This document shows, piece by piece, positions 9,868 to 17,838 of a DNA stretch of 64,000 nucleotides; the first letter of the stretch is position 1, and each line of letters starts with the position of its first letter. The translations under genes and the position numbers were made by a program. The stretch covers positions 62,001 through 126,000 of the forward strand of contig NZ_JACOPV010000019.1 of the NCBI RefSeq assembly GCF_016881005.1, written 5' to 3'. The notes under the pieces are model-generated. The model saw only the letters and a program-made list of their open reading frames with translations, was not told where the DNA came from and made no database searches. The DNA comes from Pseudomonas arcuscaelestis. Its GTDB lineage: Bacteria > Pseudomonadota > Gammaproteobacteria > Pseudomonadales > Pseudomonadaceae.

Positions 9868-11496
9868 ATGGAAAAGTGGGTAAAACGCTGGTGCCTTGGG
9901 GCGGCTGTACTGTTGTGGATGACGTGTTATCAGCCCGCTTACGCCGATCAGGAAACTGCTGTCGTTACAGCGCCGCCTGCCGAACTGAAAGTGTTCAATC
10001 GCAGCATCCTGACCTTTCGCGCCACCTTGCTCGGCGAAACCCCGAAGGTTCGCATGCAACGTGCCGAAGCTGTGATCAGCGAGATGATTGGCGGTACCGA
10101 GGAACTCGACATCAGGATCGATGCCATCCAGGACAGCTATCTTGTGCTGCTCGGTGAGCGTCGGGCGTTCATTGTCACACCCAAGGATACTGACGCCGAT
10201 ATCAGTGTTGCCGAGGCTGCCGCTGAGGCTGCCAAGCGCCTCGAGACGGTTGTGACTGAATCACAGCAGGCGCGCAGCGTACGATTTTTGCTGGTCGCAG
10301 GCGGCTTCAGTGTGGTTGCTACCTTGCTGTACCTTGCCTTGTTGCGCCTTGCTGCGTATGTACAGCGCAAGCTGTTGTCGTGGCTGCCGAAGAAAATTCG
10401 TCGCCATCATGATGTACTGAAGGTTGGCCAAACGCCCCTGTTCGATACCAGCAATCTGTTTCCCGTGTTCAGGCGCTTGTTGGCGTTGCTGTACTGGATT
10501 GTGGTGCTGCTGCTCACGTATGAATGGTTGACCTTCGTGTTGCGGCGTTTTCCCTACACCCGACCTTGGGGTGAGAGCCTTGATAACTACCTGCTGAACC
10601 TGGCGGGATATCTGCTGGATGCCATCGTCAGCGCGATTCCGGGGCTGGTGATTGCGCTGATGATCTTTTTCATCGCACGTGGGGCCAGCGCCTTCAGCAA
10701 ACGCATTCTTGAGCGGCTGGCGCGTCCCGGCACAATTTCCTGGCTCAACGAAGAAACCCTGCAGCCGACGATGCGCCTGACGGCCCTGGCGATCTGGCTG
10801 TTTGCCCTGGCGATGGCGTATCCCTACCTGCCCGGTGCCGGGACTGAGGCGTTCAAAGGGCTTTCGGTGTTGATCGGCTTGATGATCTCGCTGGGGGCTT
10901 CGAGTGTGGTTGGCCAGGCGGCGGCCGGTCTGATCTTGACCTATACCCGCACCTTGCGCCCCGGCGAGTTTGTCAAAATTGGCGAGCATGAGGGTACGGT
11001 GACCGAGTTGGGCATGTTCACCACCAGTATTCGCACCGGCTTGGGGGAGGTGTTGACCCTGCCTAACTCGATGATCACCGGCACGGTGACGAAGAACTAC
11101 TCGCGTGTGGTGCAGGGCGCCGGTTACGTGGTGGACACAGTTGTCACCATTGGCTACGACACACCCTGGCGCCAGGTAGAGGCCATGCTGCTGGAGGCGG
11201 CAAGCCGCACCGCCGGTATTTTGCAAACGCCTCGGCCGCAGGTGTTTCAAACCGCACTTTCCGACTTTTACCCTGAGTACCGCCTGGTCGCCCAGGCAGT
11301 GCCCAGCGAACCGCGACCACGTGCCGAGTTGCTTTCGCTGCTGCATGCCAATGTGCAGGATGTGTTCAACGAGTACGGTGTGCAGATCATGTCGCCGCAC
11401 TACCTGGGCGATCCGGAACACGAAAAACGCGTGCCCAAGGAGGGCTGGTATGCCGCGCCCGCGCAGGCGCCACATGACCAGGGAGACGCGCAATGA
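9868..11496 (+). CDS. MscS-family mechanosensitive channel
   Basis: 542 residues. The ATG at 9868 is chosen because it gives a clean Sec signal peptide (KRWCLGAAVLLW...YADQ) and has a GGAG/GAAGG ribosome site; an upstream in-frame ATG at 9811 lacks one. A periplasmic N-terminal region of ~100 residues is followed by several membrane segments. The MscS core follows: a pore-helix-like stretch (LIGLMISLGASSVVGQAAAGLIL), then the beta domain (RPGEFVKIGEHEGTVTELG, LPNSMITGTVTKNYS) and the mixed alpha/beta C-terminus. Family members open under membrane tension to release osmolytes. Its stop overlaps the next start by 4 nt (ATGA), so the two genes are probably translationally coupled. Gating behaviour and ion preference cannot be read from sequence. 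Confidence 0.9.
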   Translation: MEKWVKRWCLGAAVLLWMTCYQPAYADQETAVVTAPPAELKVFNRSILTFRATLLGETPKVRMQRAEAVISEMIGGTEELDIRIDAIQDSYLVLLGERRAFIVTPKDTDADISVAEAAAEAAKRLETVVTESQQARSVRFLLVAGGFSVVATLLYLALLRLAAYVQRKLLSWLPKKIRRHHDVLKVGQTPLFDTSNLFPVFRRLLALLYWIVVLLLTYEWLTFVLRRFPYTRPWGESLDNYLLNLAGYLLDAIVSAIPGLVIALMIFFIARGASAFSKRILERLARPGTISWLNEETLQPTMRLTALAIWLFALAMAYPYLPGAGTEAFKGLSVLIGLMISLGASSVVGQAAAGLILTYTRTLRPGEFVKIGEHEGTVTELGMFTTSIRTGLGEVLTLPNSMITGTVTKNYSRVVQGAGYVVDTVVTIGYDTPWRQVEAMLLEAASRTAGILQTPRPQVFQTALSDFYPEYRLVAQAVPSEPRPRAELLSLLHANVQDVFNEYGVQIMSPHYLGDPEHEKRVPKEGWYAAPAQAPHDQGDAQ

Positions 11497-13178
11497 TCGA
11501 ATTCGTGCTGCATGCCTTGCGTTCCAACCCCGAGATCGCCGTATTCCTGGCCATTGGCTTGGGTGTACTGGTCGGTCGTATCCAAATTGGCAGCTTTCAT
11601 CTGGGTTCGGTGGCCGGTGCGCTGCTGATGGGGCTGGTGATCGGCCAGGTCGGGCTGGAGGTGCCCCACGAACTCAAATCAGTGTTCTTTGTGCTGTTCA
11701 TTTATGCCGTTGGCTTCAAAAGTGGCCCGGAGTTTTTCGGTTGCCTGAACCGTGGCAGTCTCAAACTGGTGCTGTTCTCGGTGGTGCTTTGCAGCACCGC
11801 CCTGGGCACGATTTTGCTGATGAACAAAATCTACAACTTTGATGCCGGCTTTACCGCCGGCTTGGGTGCAGGCGCCCTGACTGACACGGCGATCATGGGT
11901 ACGGCCAGTAGCGCCATTGCGCAACTGGGGTTGGATGAGGCGGCGAAGAACCAGTTGTACAGCCATATGGCAATTGCCTATGCCATTACCTATGTGTTCG
12001 GCACAGTGGGGTTGGTGGTGTTTGTCGGCAGCATCGCCCCGAAATTGCTGGGCGTGGACCTGCGCGCCTCGGCGCGGGAACTGGAGCTGGAACTGGGCAT
12101 CGCCAGTCAGGAAGAGATCATCAGCATCCCCTATACACGCATCGTGGTGCGCGCCCATTCTTTGACTGAACCCAGCACACTAGGCTTATCCATCCACCAA
12201 TTGGAACGCCAGCATCCGAGCATGAGCATCGAGCGGGTGGTACGCGCAGGGGTGGTGCATGAGCGCGACTCGGCGATGCAATTGCAGTTGGGCGATATCG
12301 TCGGTATCTATGCCCTGCGCGAAGACGTTGGGTACTTGAGTGGATGGCTGGGCGCCGAGCTGGACCACCCCGAAGCGTTGTCGTTTCCTACTCGTACTGC
12401 CGAGATAGTGCTGACCAACAGGTCATTGGCTGGCAAGACCGTGCATGAGATCAAATCCCGGCTATCGGGCTCCGAGCGTATGGGCTGCTTCATCAATTCG
12501 ATCACCCGGCAAAACCTGGACTTGCCACTGCTGCCCAATACTGTACTGCACAAAGGTGATGTGATCTCGCTTACCGGGCGTACGGCCAGTGTTGTCGCCC
12601 TGGCCGAACAGTTGGGACGAATTCGCGAGCGCAGCTATAAAACCGATATCGCCGTCCACGGCTTGGGCATGGTGGTGGGCGCGCTGCTGGGTATGCTATC
12701 GACGCATATCGGCATGATCCCCATTGAACTGGGCGTGGGTGGCGGGGTGCTGTTGGTTGCACTGCTGATCGGCTGGTACAACTCGCGTCATCCGGAATTC
12801 GGCAGCTTACCGCCGGCTGCCCAGTGGGCGTTTTCCGAGTTTGGCCTCACCGCATTCGGCGCAGTCGTTGGCTTGCTGGCAGGCCCACCGGCAATCGCCG
12901 CCATGCAGAACGAGGGCCTGGCGCTGCTGATCTCAGGAGTCGTGGTGACGTTGTTGCCGCCGCTTGTATCGCTGTACTTCGGTCGCTATGTGCTGCGATT
13001 GCACCCCATGGTGCTGTTTGGTGCATTGGCCGGAGCGCAGACTGAAGCGGCGTCGATGAACAAGATCATCGAACAATCCGGTAGCAACACACCGGTGATT
13101 GGATTCACTGTGTGCTACGCGATTTCCAACGTGTTGTTGGCCGTGTGTGGCCCGATCATTGTGTATATAGCCAGTTAA
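11493..13178 (+). CDS. AspT/YidE-type putative transporter with two TrkA-C domains
   Basis: 561 residues with the layout of the aspartate:alanine exchanger family: an N-terminal hydrophobic half (to about residue 170), two soluble TrkA-C/RCK-C-like domains (about 205-375; SLAGKTVHEIKSRLSG and GDVISLTGRTASV stretches), and a second hydrophobic half. AspT of Tetragenococcus exchanges aspartate and alanine, but proteobacterial paralogues (YidE, YbjL) have no firm substrate. The two halves carry matching motifs (VGFKSGPEFFGCL and GAxTDTAIMG in the first, GAQTEAASMNKIIE in the second) as expected for an internal duplication. Coupling to the MscS gene suggests a shared role in osmotic or ionic homeostasis; that is inference. 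Confidence 0.85.
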   Translation: MIEFVLHALRSNPEIAVFLAIGLGVLVGRIQIGSFHLGSVAGALLMGLVIGQVGLEVPHELKSVFFVLFIYAVGFKSGPEFFGCLNRGSLKLVLFSVVLCSTALGTILLMNKIYNFDAGFTAGLGAGALTDTAIMGTASSAIAQLGLDEAAKNQLYSHMAIAYAITYVFGTVGLVVFVGSIAPKLLGVDLRASARELELELGIASQEEIISIPYTRIVVRAHSLTEPSTLGLSIHQLERQHPSMSIERVVRAGVVHERDSAMQLQLGDIVGIYALREDVGYLSGWLGAELDHPEALSFPTRTAEIVLTNRSLAGKTVHEIKSRLSGSERMGCFINSITRQNLDLPLLPNTVLHKGDVISLTGRTASVVALAEQLGRIRERSYKTDIAVHGLGMVVGALLGMLSTHIGMIPIELGVGGGVLLVALLIGWYNSRHPEFGSLPPAAQWAFSEFGLTAFGAVVGLLAGPPAIAAMQNEGLALLISGVVVTLLPPLVSLYFGRYVLRLHPMVLFGALAGAQTEAASMNKIIEQSGSNTPVIGFTVCYAISNVLLAVCGPIIVYIAS

Positions 13179-13221
13179 CCTCCGTTTCAGTCATTCGTTA
13201 GGTTCAGATGCACCTGATTAG

Positions 13222-13381
13222 CGCCAACAAAGCTAGGCGTTAATCGGTTTAAAGTAATTCTGCGCCTAAAAATCTAGGCGTTGCTATATCTCTTCATAAG
13301 CCCTTTAATAGCAGTCATACAAGGCCTATAATTCTAGGCGTAACTTGGCTTAATAGCCTTCTTTGCATAGGAAACTAGGCA
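13222..13381 (+). promoter_or_regulatory. Four operator-like dyads (CGCCTA-N6-TAGGCG) upstream of hipBA
   Basis: Four dyads share one architecture, 6-nt arms with a 6-nt spacer. Site 1 is 13222-13239 (one arm mismatch), site 2 is 13263-13280 (perfect), site 3 is 13323-13340 (one mismatch) and site 4 is 13364-13381 (degenerate left arm). Their start points are 41, 60 and 41 bp apart. Site 4 ends three bases before the antitoxin ATG and covers its ribosome site. HipB-type antitoxins are known to repress their own operon by binding several dyads; that this HipB binds these is inferred from position. Confidence 0.75.
13281..13309 (+). promoter_or_regulatory. Putative sigma-70 promoter of hipBA
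   Basis: TTGCTA (13281-13286), a 17-nt spacer and TTTAAT (13304-13309) make a reasonable sigma-70 promoter. It lies exactly between operator dyads 2 and 3, so repressor binding would block it from both sides. Confidence 0.5.
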
Positions 13382-13383
13382 TT

Positions 13384-13776
13384 ATGCGAGCAGAATCGAT
13401 GACTGATGAAGCGATCGCCGGTGAAATTGGCCAGCGCATCGAAGCCATTCGCTTGAAACGCAATCTGGGCCAGGACATCGTTGCCCATGAAGCCGGCATC
13501 TCGCGTGAGACGTACCGCAAAATCACTGCAGGAAAAGGCACGTTAGTGAACGTTATTGCAGTGCTCCGCGTACTGGGGGAGCTGGGGCGCTTGGCGACGT
13601 TGATCGAGGAGGTCCGGTCAAGCCCCCTGCAGTTAGCCAAAATGCAGGGTAAGCGGCGACTGCGGGCCGCGCGAGCGACGTCTGCTGCGCCTTCATTGAA
13701 GCCGACTGCAACTACACCTATCGGCAAGCCGACGCTCATCGGTGGCACCCATACGAAAAAGGACAGTAGCTGGTGA
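13384..13776 (+). CDS. HipB-like XRE-family antitoxin/repressor
   Basis: 130 residues from ATG 13384; ATG 13399 is an alternative, and a TTG at 13363 is unlikely because it lies within operator 4. Residues ~10-70 form an XRE helix-turn-helix (IGQRIEAIRLKRNLGQDIVA, then GISRETYRKITAG) followed by the leucine-rich dimer helix usual in HipB. The C-terminal ~50 residues are basic and probably disordered. The stop overlaps the toxin GTG by 4 nt (GTGA), the normal coupling of a type II toxin-antitoxin pair. Expected roles are DNA binding at the four upstream dyads and neutralisation of the HipA-like kinase. Confidence 0.85.
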   Translation: MRAESMTDEAIAGEIGQRIEAIRLKRNLGQDIVAHEAGISRETYRKITAGKGTLVNVIAVLRVLGELGRLATLIEEVRSSPLQLAKMQGKRRLRAARATSAAPSLKPTATTPIGKPTLIGGTHTKKDSSW

Positions 13777-15077
13777 TTGCACGAATCTACCTGTGGGATG
13801 TGTACGTGGGTGCACTCAACTGGAACGCCGACACCCAGATTGCCGAATTTGAATACACCCCTGAGTTTGTCAGGACTGGATTGCAGATTTCACCGATCCA
13901 CATGCCTTTGCGCGAGGACTATACCTATGTGTTCCAGGGTCTGGATCGGGAAACCTTCAAGGGCTTGCCTTCAGTCCTCGCCGACTCGTTGCCAGATGAT
14001 TTCGGTAACGCGCTGATCGACGCCTGGCTGGCTCAACAAGGGCGCGACAAGGTCACCTTCTCACCGGTGGAACGCCTCCTGTACCAAGGGACACGGGGCA
14101 TGGGCGCATTGGAGTATCGGCCGGCACTGGCTGCAGAGCAGAACAAGGGAGAGAGCATCCAGATCGATGCACTCGTGCGCCTGGCCAGCGAAGTATTGTC
14201 GGAACGCGGATCGCTGGCCGAAAGGCTGACTGCGCACGACCCGTCTGTCGATGACGTTGCCCTGCAGCACCTCATCCAGGTCGGCACCAGCGCCGGTGGC
14301 GCGCGGGCAAAAGCCGTCATTGCCCTGAACGCTGCGGGTGAGATTCGCTCGGGCCAGGTACCGGCGCCAGCGGGATTCGAGTACTGGCTGTTGAAATTCG
14401 ACGTCGCCAAGGACTCGAAAGTCCTGGCGGACTCGCAAGGCTATGGGCGTATCGAATACGCCTACCACCTCATGGCCAAGGCCGCGGGCATTACCATGAC
14501 CGAATGCCGGTTATTGGAGGAGGGTGGCCGGGCGCACTTCATGACCAAGCGATTCGACCGTACCGCCGATGGTGAGAAAATCCACGTTGCCACGCTGTGC
14601 GCGATGGATCATGCAGACTTCCGCAAGCCCGGCCAATACTCTTACGCCGAAGCATTCGCTGTGCTGCGCGCGCTTGGCGTTTCCCGCGATGGTGCCGAGG
14701 AATTCTATCGCCGTATGGTCTTCAATGTGGTGGCCCGTAACCAGGACGACCACACCAAGAATACCGCCTTCATGATGGACACCGACGGCAGCTGGTACCT
14801 GACTCCAGCCTACGACGTTTCCTATTCCTACCTTCCCGGTAGCTTCTGGGTCGACACTCACCAGATGAGCATCAATGGCAAGCGTGATGACTTCACCCTT
14901 GAAGATTTGCTCAGCGTGGCGAGCCAAGTGCGCGGCATGGACGCCAAGCAGATCATCCGTGATGTCGTCGAAGCTGTCCGGCAATGGCCGCATTTCGCTC
15001 AAGTGGCCGGCGTTAACGCTACATCCAGCAAGCGCATTGGTGACGTACACCGGTTGTATCTGAGCGAAGGGCTTTGA
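13773..15077 (+). CDS. HipA-like serine/threonine kinase toxin
   Basis: 434 residues starting at GTG 13773. It has the HipA N-terminal barrel, then the kinase core: a glycine-rich loop (GTSAGGARAKA, near residue 170), the catalytic loop NVVARNQDDHTKN (near residue 317) and the metal-binding AYDVSYS stretch equivalent to DFG. All key residues appear present, so the toxin looks active. HipA proteins phosphorylate glutamyl-tRNA synthetase or other targets and arrest growth; the target here is unknown. The length matches full-size HipA. No terminator is evident after the stop. Confidence 0.88.
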   Translation: MIARIYLWDVYVGALNWNADTQIAEFEYTPEFVRTGLQISPIHMPLREDYTYVFQGLDRETFKGLPSVLADSLPDDFGNALIDAWLAQQGRDKVTFSPVERLLYQGTRGMGALEYRPALAAEQNKGESIQIDALVRLASEVLSERGSLAERLTAHDPSVDDVALQHLIQVGTSAGGARAKAVIALNAAGEIRSGQVPAPAGFEYWLLKFDVAKDSKVLADSQGYGRIEYAYHLMAKAAGITMTECRLLEEGGRAHFMTKRFDRTADGEKIHVATLCAMDHADFRKPGQYSYAEAFAVLRALGVSRDGAEEFYRRMVFNVVARNQDDHTKNTAFMMDTDGSWYLTPAYDVSYSYLPGSFWVDTHQMSINGKRDDFTLEDLLSVASQVRGMDAKQIIRDVVEAVRQWPHFAQVAGVNATSSKRIGDVHRLYLSEGL

Positions 15078-15118
15078 TCGCGCGGAAACGCCACGGGTGT
15101 TATCGCAACAGTTTTCTA

Positions 15119-15126
15119 TGGATCCA
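15119..15126. promoter_or_regulatory. VanR-type operator core 1
   Basis: TGGATCCA in the context CTATGGATCCAGT. Caulobacter VanR recognises ATTGGATCCAAT, which shares this core. The flanks are less symmetric than at the other copies, so it may be a weak site. Confidence 0.5.
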
Positions 15127-15295
15127 GTGGTGAATGATCAGGTAATGGCTTCTGGGCGATAATCGAACAGAATTATTTACTTTAGATTAACTAGATAAGT
15201 GCATGATATTTAACGCAATTACTATTCTGGTTTGATTTCAAATGGAGATTTCAAGGAGTAAAAGGCCCAGCTAGCTCAGTTAGCCACCGTTGTTT

Positions 15296-15305
15296 ATGGA
15301 TCCAT
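15296..15305. promoter_or_regulatory. VanR-type operator 2
   Basis: ATGGATCCAT, a perfect 10-bp palindrome with AT-rich flanks (TTTATGGATCCATTAT), about 190 bp upstream of the MFS start codon. The core matches the two copies beside vanA, placing this transporter in the likely VanR regulon. Confidence 0.65.
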
Positions 15306-15332
15306 TATCTGATTGATTAGCCCCTGGCAGCG

Positions 15333-15348
15333 TCGGGAGCCCTCCCGA
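15333..15348 (+). promoter_or_regulatory. Leader hairpin upstream of the MFS gene
   Basis: TCGGGA-GCCC-TCCCGA forms a 6-bp stem with a 4-nt loop, with no following T-run. It lies between the operator at 15297 and the gene at 15488. Its role (mRNA stability, translation or none) is unknown. Confidence 0.4.
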
Positions 15349-15487
15349 ACGTAGGCGATAACAATTACAAAAAGGGTTCAGTCATGAATGGCTTACCAAG
15401 GATGCGCACCTGCCAAGGTTCGCGCCGCTCGCTTTGTGTGCGCTCAGGTCTCTCCAAGCTGGTGGTTGCCGGTGAGCAGGTGACGCT

Positions 15488-16819
15488 ATGAGCAATGATC
15501 TCAAGCATCGGGTCGACCATGGGGCAATGAGCAGCTTTCAATGTCTGGCCATCGGCATATGCATTCTCCTGAACATGATCGATGGCTTCGATGTGCTGGT
15601 GATGGCCTTTACCGCCGCATCGGTTTCTGCCGAGTGGGGCTTGAGCGGGGCGCAGATCGGGCTGCTGCTCAGCGCTGGGTTGTTCGGCATGGCGGCAGGC
15701 TCGCTGTTCATCGCGCCCTGGGCCGATCGCATTGGCCGGCGCCCGCTGATTCTATTGTGCCTGGCGCTTTCAGGTGCCGGCATGCTGCTCTCGGCGTTAA
15801 GCCAGACGCCCCTGCAATTGGCACTGTTGCGCGGGCTCACGGGGCTAGGTATCGGCGGCATTCTGGCCAGCAGTAACGTGATCGCCAGCGAATACGCCAG
15901 TAAGCGCTGGCGCGGTCTGGCAGTCAGCCTGCAGTCCACCGGTTACGCCCTTGGCGCAACCCTGGGTGGTCTGCTGGCGGTATGGCTGCTAGGGCATTGG
16001 GGGTGGCGCTCGGTGTTCCTGTTTGGCGGCATTGTCACCTTGCTGGTGATTCCCCTGGTACTGCTGTGGCTACCCGAATCGCTGGATTTTTTGCTGGCGC
16101 GCCGCCCAGCCAATGCCCTGGCGCGGATCAATCGCCTGGCCGTGCGCCTGGGCCAGCCGGCACTGACGCAATTGCCAACAGCCCAGGTAAGCGTTGCGGG
16201 AGCCGCTACCGGGTTCCGCCAGTTGCTGACCCCGGCTCTGCGCCGCACCACCTTACTGATCTGGTTGTTGTTCTTCCTGGTGATGTTCGGCTTCTACTTC
16301 GTGATGAGCTGGACACCGAAGCTGCTTGTCGCCGCAGGTTTGTCGGCCGAGCAAGGGATTACCGGCGGGGTGTTGCTCAGTGTCGGCGGGATCGTTGGCG
16401 CGGCGCTGATCGGCGGGCTTTCTTCGCGCTGGCCGCTGGTGCGGGTGCTGGCGTTGTTCATGCTGATTACCGCCGGGCTGCTGGTGCTGTTTGTCGGCAG
16501 TGGTTCATCAGTGAGCACGCTACTAGGGCTCGGCCTGTTGATCGGGTTGTTCTCCAACGGTTGCGTGGCCGGGCTGTATGCGCTGTCGCCGGTGGTCTAT
16601 GACACCTCGGTGCGTGCCACCGGGGTGGGGTGGGGCATCGGCATCGGGCGGATCGGCGCGATCCTGTCGCCGATCGTGGCCGGGGTACTGCTTGATGGCG
16701 GCTGGCAACCACTGCACCTATATGGGGTGTTCGCCAGTGTCTTTGTGCTGGCCGCCGGTTGCCTGTTGTTGCTCAAGCCAGCATGCACCCCGGCGCAGCC
16801 AGTGATGGCCGGCGCCTAG
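15488..16819 (+). CDS. AAHS-family aromatic acid:H+ symporter (MFS), VanK/BenK-like
   Basis: 443 residues, about 12 membrane helices. It carries the aromatic-acid symporter signatures: an acidic first helix (NMIDGFDVLVMAF), the loop 2-3 motif APWADRIGRRP, the PESLDFL end of the N-terminal half, and the late motif VRATGVGWGIGIGRIGAI. Family members import benzoate, 4-hydroxybenzoate, vanillate or protocatechuate with protons. The upstream VanR-type operators suggest vanillate or a related acid as substrate; that is inference. The ribosome site before ATG 15488 is weak (GAGCAGG), and ATG 15527 is an alternative start. It converges on the LysR gene, the two stop codons overlapping at CTAG. Confidence 0.85.
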   Translation: MSNDLKHRVDHGAMSSFQCLAIGICILLNMIDGFDVLVMAFTAASVSAEWGLSGAQIGLLLSAGLFGMAAGSLFIAPWADRIGRRPLILLCLALSGAGMLLSALSQTPLQLALLRGLTGLGIGGILASSNVIASEYASKRWRGLAVSLQSTGYALGATLGGLLAVWLLGHWGWRSVFLFGGIVTLLVIPLVLLWLPESLDFLLARRPANALARINRLAVRLGQPALTQLPTAQVSVAGAATGFRQLLTPALRRTTLLIWLLFFLVMFGFYFVMSWTPKLLVAAGLSAEQGITGGVLLSVGGIVGAALIGGLSSRWPLVRVLALFMLITAGLLVLFVGSGSSVSTLLGLGLLIGLFSNGCVAGLYALSPVVYDTSVRATGVGWGIGIGRIGAILSPIVAGVLLDGGWQPLHLYGVFASVFVLAAGCLLLLKPACTPAQPVMAGA

Positions 16820-17712
16820 GCCTGACCGTCGATGATCGCCTCGGCGACAGTGGCGCAGAACCATTGCAGGGCTGCGGAACTGTCGCTGTTGGGATGCCAG
16901 TGCAGTGACACCGTGAACGCGGGCACCTGGAACGGCAGCTCGAGCATCTTCATGCCGCCTTCCTGGATGAACAAGCGAGCGATCTGCGCCGGCAGTACCG
17001 CAAGCAGGTCGGTGCCGGGGAGGATTTTCGGCAGTACCGAGAAGTGCGGCACCTGCAGGCTGATCCGGCGCTGCACGTTCATGGCCGTCAACACGTCCTC
17101 GACGCTGCCGTGGCCGGTGGTACGGGTAACGGTGATATGACGCTCGGCAGTGAATTGCTCCAGGCTCAGCGCCTGGTTGATGCGCGGATGGTCGAGGCTC
17201 AGCAGGCACACATAACGCTCGTGCATCAGCACCTGGCTGCGGGTCCCGGCAACGGCTGGCCGGCAGATGGCCGCGTCGATCTTGCCACTGGCCAGCCAGT
17301 CGCCGACCTGGTCCACCTGCAGGGGCAGTACTTCCACTTCCGCGTGAGGCGCCTCACGGTTGAGGCGCGCCAGGATCAGCGGCAAGAAGCCCATTTCGCC
17401 AAGGTCGGAAAGGGCGATGCGAAACCTGCGTTCGGTGCTGCCGGGGTCGAACTGGCGCGTGCTCTGCACGGCGCCTTCGATACGGCTCAGCGAGTCGCGC
17501 AGGGTGGTGTACAGCTGTTGGGCGACAAAGGTCGGCTGGATGCCGTCGCGGGTACGGCTGAACAACGGGTCGTCAAACAGCTCGCGCAAGCGTGCCAGGC
17601 CATAGCTGACTGAGGGTTGGGTGACGAACAGGCGCTCGGCGGCGAGGGTCACGCTGCGGGCCTCGAAGAGGACGACGAAGGTGCGGATCAGGTTCAGGTC
17701 GAAGTTGCTCAT
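16816..17712 (-). CDS. LysR-family regulator divergent from mdlC
   Basis: 298 residues from the ATG at 17712; an upstream in-frame ATG at 17727 is less likely. The N-terminal winged helix-turn-helix is typical (FVVLFEARSVTLAAERLFVT, then PSVSYGLARLRELFDDPLF), followed by a LysR effector domain (RRFRIALSDLGEMGFLPLIL). It is transcribed divergently from the benzoylformate decarboxylase across a gap that contains a T-N11-A LysR box. It most likely activates the mdlC-MFS-aldehyde dehydrogenase genes in response to an aromatic ketoacid or aldehyde. The inducer is unknown. Confidence 0.85.
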   Translation of the reverse strand: MSNFDLNLIRTFVVLFEARSVTLAAERLFVTQPSVSYGLARLRELFDDPLFSRTRDGIQPTFVAQQLYTTLRDSLSRIEGAVQSTRQFDPGSTERRFRIALSDLGEMGFLPLILARLNREAPHAEVEVLPLQVDQVGDWLASGKIDAAICRPAVAGTRSQVLMHERYVCLLSLDHPRINQALSLEQFTAERHITVTRTTGHGSVEDVLTAMNVQRRISLQVPHFSVLPKILPGTDLLAVLPAQIARLFIQEGGMKMLELPFQVPAFTVSLHWHPNSDSSAALQWFCATVAEAIIDGQA

Positions 17713-17754
17713 GGGGCCTCGATGCACGCGCTTGGATATAGATCGTCTTTATTT

Positions 17755-17773
17755 TTGATAGAGATAGTATCAA
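17755..17773. promoter_or_regulatory. LysR-type binding box between lysR and mdlC
   Basis: TTGATA-N7-TATCAA is a perfect dyad containing a T-N11-A core, placed between the two divergent start codons. An adjoining TTGATCAA palindrome (17775-17782) could be a second half of the regulator footprint. Confidence 0.6.
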
Positions 17774-17838
17774 TTTGATCAATCTACTGGTGACTGCAAA
17801 AGTAACCCACATTCTAAAAACGAGCAGTAAGGGTCTTT

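Larger units (their letters stand above)
15078..15487. other. 410-bp regulatory region with VanR-type operators, upstream of the first MFS gene
   Basis: No credible gene is present. The region holds two TGGATCCA cores (15119-15126, 15297-15304), an AT-rich stretch (15165-15260), a 16-base element TTCTGGGCGATAATCG (15150-15165) that recurs upstream of vanA, and a leader hairpin (15333-15348). It therefore looks like the promoter and leader of the transporter gene at 15488. Confidence 0.6.

Noticed and set aside
10261..11493. Long leftward open frame (410 codons) antisense to the MscS gene
   Set aside because: It lies wholly opposite a gene with clear MscS motifs, has Gln/His-rich shadow composition and no family features.
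15268..15288. tRNA-like stretch TAGCTCAGTTAG upstream of the MFS gene
   Set aside because: It resembles a tRNA D-arm, but there is no acceptor stem, anticodon arm or T-arm (no GTTCRA) at the right distance, and a VanR operator overlaps the would-be gene body.
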